Assembly (NCBI RefSeq): GCF_005577435.1 | Contig: NZ_CP040396.1 | Coordinates: 3,600,501 to 3,664,500, forward strand | DNA: 64,000 nucleotides | DNA from: Paenibacillus algicola | GTDB lineage: Bacteria; Bacillota; Bacilli; Paenibacillales; Paenibacillaceae | Direction of reading: 5' to 3' | Shown: piece by piece, positions 61,806-64,000 of the stretch | How the letters are laid out: every line of letters begins with the position of its first letter | Numbering within the stretch: position 1 is the stretch's first letter | Translations under genes and position numbers: made by a program | Notes under the pieces: model-generated | The model's input: the letters and a program-made list of their open reading frames with translations, nothing else | Told to the model about the DNA's origin: nothing | The model's database searches: none

Positions 61806-62894
61806 TCAGACTCCGTTTCCTGCGGCATTTCCATCCTCCTCTGTCTTATTGCGCTCTTCGTCCAGCAGCGGTACCGTAATCTCAATTCGCGTGCCCTTCC
61901 CTGGCGCCGTAATGATCTGAATGGCTCCCCCCAGCTCAATGACCCGCTCCTCCATCGTAGAAAGGCCATAGGAAGCCTGTTTCTTCTCGTCCAGTTCAAA
62001 TCCGACACCGTTATCTCGAAGCATAACCCTTACGGTATTGAGCTTACGGTGGATGCGGATGTCCATTTTATCGGCTTTGGCATGCCGGAGCGTGTTCGAC
62101 ATGGCCTCCTGTACAATGCGGAAAAGATGATTCTCTATGCCCTTCACGAGCATCAAGCCTTCATCCATCTCCAGCTGAATTTCCATCGGAACCTTGATCT
62201 CCAGCTCCCGGATCAGCTCTCTCAACCCTTGCTCCAGCGCCTTTCCTTCCAGATACACGGGCCGCAAATGCAGCAGAAGCGCGCGCATCTCCGATTGCGC
62301 TACAGAGGCCATTTCCTCGATCAAGGCCACCTGACGCTGCGCTTTGTTAAAATCCTTCTCCAGCGTTCGTCCCACCGCAGTAGCAGTCATGGATATCGCG
62401 AACAGCTGCTGCGAGACCGCATCGTGGAGCTCCCGAGCCAGCCGCTGTCTCTCCTCTACGATGGCTGTAATCCGGGCCTGCTCCGCCAGCTGGGCATTGT
62501 TCGTGGACAGCCTCTGCAGCGACGTCACCTGCTCTTCCCAGCGCTTGCTGATCCGATCCAGCTGCTCGCCCAGCCGTCCCACCTCATCATCTCCAACATC
62601 CGGCATAGAGCCTGCGGTAACGCCGCTTTTTTCCCAGTCAGATAGTGTTTCTCTTACCCGGTCCAGCTTCCGCCTCACCCGGTATCCCTGGAAGAACCCG
62701 TATCCTACCCCGAGTCCGATCGGCATTAATACCATGGTAATTCCGGCTTGGATCGTGTCTCCCCAATCGTTCATGGGCCGAAGATACCCGTATGTATATA
62801 GCACATATAAGACGATTAGCAATATGGCAAAGCCTAGAAGGGCGCCCTCACGCATGCTCCGCGTAATCATATTTGATTTCTTATCAGATTCCAA
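61806..62894 (-). CDS. liaS: Sensor histidine kinase LiaS
   Basis: A 362-residue kinase with two membrane helices (about 18-36 and 48-70), HAMP-like linker, and HisKA_3 domain with the phosphorylated His157 in RLARELHDAVSQ, followed by an ATPase domain (NNGVG-like DNGVGFEL, GLSTMEER). It senses envelope damage indirectly through LiaF. Start is TTG at 62894 behind GGAGGG. The liaR start lies within a couple of bases of its stop. Confidence 0.94.
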   Translation of the reverse strand: MESDKKSNMITRSMREGALLGFAILLIVLYVLYTYGYLRPMNDWGDTIQAGITMVLMPIGLGVGYGFFQGYRVRRKLDRVRETLSDWEKSGVTAGSMPDVGDDEVGRLGEQLDRISKRWEEQVTSLQRLSTNNAQLAEQARITAIVEERQRLARELHDAVSQQLFAISMTATAVGRTLEKDFNKAQRQVALIEEMASVAQSEMRALLLHLRPVYLEGKALEQGLRELIRELEIKVPMEIQLEMDEGLMLVKGIENHLFRIVQEAMSNTLRHAKADKMDIRIHRKLNTVRVMLRDNGVGFELDEKKQASYGLSTMEERVIELGGAIQIITAPGKGTRIEITVPLLDEERNKTEEDGNAAGNGV

Positions 62895-62927
62895 GTGACA
62901 GCCCTCCTGCAGCTCTATATTTGTACA

Positions 62928-63572
62928 TTACACCATCCGGATACTCAAATCTCCGCCAAGATAAAAAACAATAAATTTCACTTTATACTCACTCGCCTCA
63001 AAATTAGGAGATTTCCAATTCAGGCGATTCATAATGCCGGTTTCCCGCTTTAAGCTGGTGTCGATCGAGCCAAACAAAATAAATGCCTCAATCTCCACTC
63101 CGTAATATTCCGGAATGACGATGTCGATATCACCAAGCAGACCATGAAACATAAGCACCGTTTCCTTCTCTTCCGGTAAAGCAAGTGAAAGATCCACATC
63201 CGCTTCTCCCAGCACATGCCACACACTGAGGCTCTTCATGACCCAAGGCGCCCGATCCCAATCAAAGTTAGACATAAACGTCTGCTGCTGGTGGAAACGG
63301 TCATTTCGGTGAGCCTTCTTCACCTTTCCGTAGAAGAAACCGAGCGAGATTAAGCCGATTCCAATGACCAGCATCAAATGATCCAGCAGGAGCATCACTG
63401 AGCCTACGCCCAGCAATACATATCCCCGTTTAGGCCAGCCCACACGTATTTGCTGAATGCCTGCTGCCACCAGCAGAAGAGCGACCACGGTGAAAAATCC
63501 GATCCATTTGCCGAACAGCAAAAAGATTCCCAGACCGATGAGCACAAAAGCAATTCCGCTATTTTTCTCCAT
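62928..63572 (-). CDS. liaF: Envelope-stress inhibitor LiaF
   Basis: A 214-residue membrane protein: three to four N-terminal helices (about 7-86), then a beta-rich domain ending with the LGDIDIVIPEYYGVEIEAFILFGSID pattern of the LiaF family. In Bacillus LiaF keeps LiaS off until the envelope is attacked. GGAGGTG precedes the ATG. Operon order pspA-liaF-liaS-liaR, with no liaI or liaG seen in the window. Confidence 0.92.
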   Translation of the reverse strand: MEKNSGIAFVLIGLGIFLLFGKWIGFFTVVALLLVAAGIQQIRVGWPKRGYVLLGVGSVMLLLDHLMLVIGIGLISLGFFYGKVKKAHRNDRFHQQQTFMSNFDWDRAPWVMKSLSVWHVLGEADVDLSLALPEEKETVLMFHGLLGDIDIVIPEYYGVEIEAFILFGSIDTSLKRETGIMNRLNWKSPNFEASEYKVKFIVFYLGGDLSIRMV

Positions 63573-63741
63573 GTCGCACCTCCTTCAGATGGCTGCTGCT
63601 CTACTGATTATTTTGCTATACAAACCAAAACGATGCGGATCATCCGCACCGTATGGTCAGTAAGCTATAAGTCACGCTGATCCTGGATGACTCCTTGCCA
63701 CTCCAGTAGCATATCATATTCCGTTCTTTTCGAACACGCTT

Positions 63742-64000
63742 TTACTGCTCGGACTTGGAGCCGCCGTTCATCTTGTTCTTCATGGCATTCAGCTGCTCTT
63801 CAATCTTCAGCTGCTTCTCAGCATCCGCTGGATTGGTGTAGCCGGCATGCTGTGAAGGATAAGGCGCTCTCATCACATCTGCCTCCGCTTCAAGCTGCAT
63901 AATCTTTTCTTCCATGCGGTGGAAGCCCATAGACGCGCTGCCGCTTTCAATGCTATGCAGGCTGCTGACCTGAGACATCTGCTTTTTCGCTTTGGCCATT
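63742..64000 (-). CDS. PspA/LiaH family protein, 5' end cut by window
   Basis: The last 85 residues of a phage-shock-protein-A-like coiled-coil protein. SASMGFHRMEEKIMQLEAEA is the family C-terminal pattern. The frame runs on past the window end, so the N-terminus lies outside. PspA/LiaH proteins form membrane-bound oligomers that stabilise damaged membranes. It precedes liaF by about 170 bases, in which an imperfect hairpin lies (63634-63648). Confidence 0.85.
   Translation of the reverse strand, partial: MAKAKKQMSQVSSLHSIESGSASMGFHRMEEKIMQLEAEADVMRAPYPSQHAGYTNPADAEKQLKIEEQLNAMKNKMNGGSKSEQ

Noticed and set aside
1..64000. CRISPR arrays, prophage, insertion sequences, tRNA and rRNA genes
   Set aside because: Looked for direct-repeat arrays, transposase or integrase proteins and tRNA-like cloverleaves; none seen.

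Overview
The window reads as chromosome of an endospore-forming, aerobic Firmicute, most likely Paenibacillus or a close relative. Spore genes point there: two alpha/beta SASPs, SspI, Sda, YlbJ, YunB, a LytH-type M23 peptidase, YheC/D and a SpoVB/YtgP-like flippase. So do strong AGGAGG ribosome-binding sites, frequent TTG/GTG starts, HemQ-type haem synthesis, menaquinone made through MqnE, and Bacillus-like gene pairs (dnaB-dnaI, yutD-lipA, yutM/yuzB/yutJ/yutI homologues). I see no rRNA, tRNA, CRISPR array, prophage or intact insertion sequence; it looks like core genome with a few accessory islands.

Layout. 1-8.2 kb: CPBP membrane protease, uvrC with an unusual low-complexity insert, trxA, a YqzM-like peptide, dnaB-dnaI, yuiB. 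8.3-12.8 kb: hemQ, then a Fur-type iron-siderophore uptake locus (two permeases diverging from a lipoprotein receptor, no ATPase). 13-21.6 kb: redox and Fe-S block with two type II NADH dehydrogenases, YumC ferredoxin reductase, IscA-like, YuzB and NifU-like proteins and MqnE; sda sits inside it behind a cluster of DnaA boxes. 21.6-25.6 kb: SDR and a type III polyketide synthase-methyltransferase-FAD oxidoreductase cassette. 25.8-28.7 kb: metNPQ methionine importer behind a SAM-I riboswitch and terminator. 28.8-35.7 kb: HEPN protein, ctaA, thioredoxin-like, DUF2515, flippase, DUF456, HAD phosphatase. 35.8-39.6 kb: probable operon of a small membrane protein, a CvpA-like/transglutaminase fusion and a class B penicillin-binding protein. 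39.7-45.2 kb: MFS transporter, small sporulation and membrane peptides, Toprim protein, Sco, two SASPs each with a sigma-G-like promoter, aldose epimerase. 45.4-57.4 kb: PepF, YycC, zinc-binding small proteins, truncated haemoglobin, ylbJ, NAD kinase, yutD-lipA, lytH/yunB, trmH, ktrA/C, sspI. 57.5-64 kb: RF3, glucose-6-phosphate dehydrogenase and a pspA-liaF-liaS-liaR envelope-stress operon cut by the window end.

How they fit: HemQ (haem b), CtaA (haem A), Sco (copper delivery), MqnE (menaquinone) and two NDH-2 enzymes supply an aerobic respiratory chain, and the YutM/YutI homologues supply Fe-S clusters for LipA and MqnE. Sda with DnaA boxes ties replication initiation (dnaB-dnaI are nearby) to sporulation entry. 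Assignments rest on reading the protein sequences from memory of families; no database search was possible. The most notable items are the CvpA-transglutaminase-PBP operon, the LytH-like protein with a transglycosylase-like signature, the type III PKS cassette, the solitary HEPN protein, the small proteins coupled to larger genes, and a 31-codon membrane-peptide gene upstream of the haemoglobin gene.
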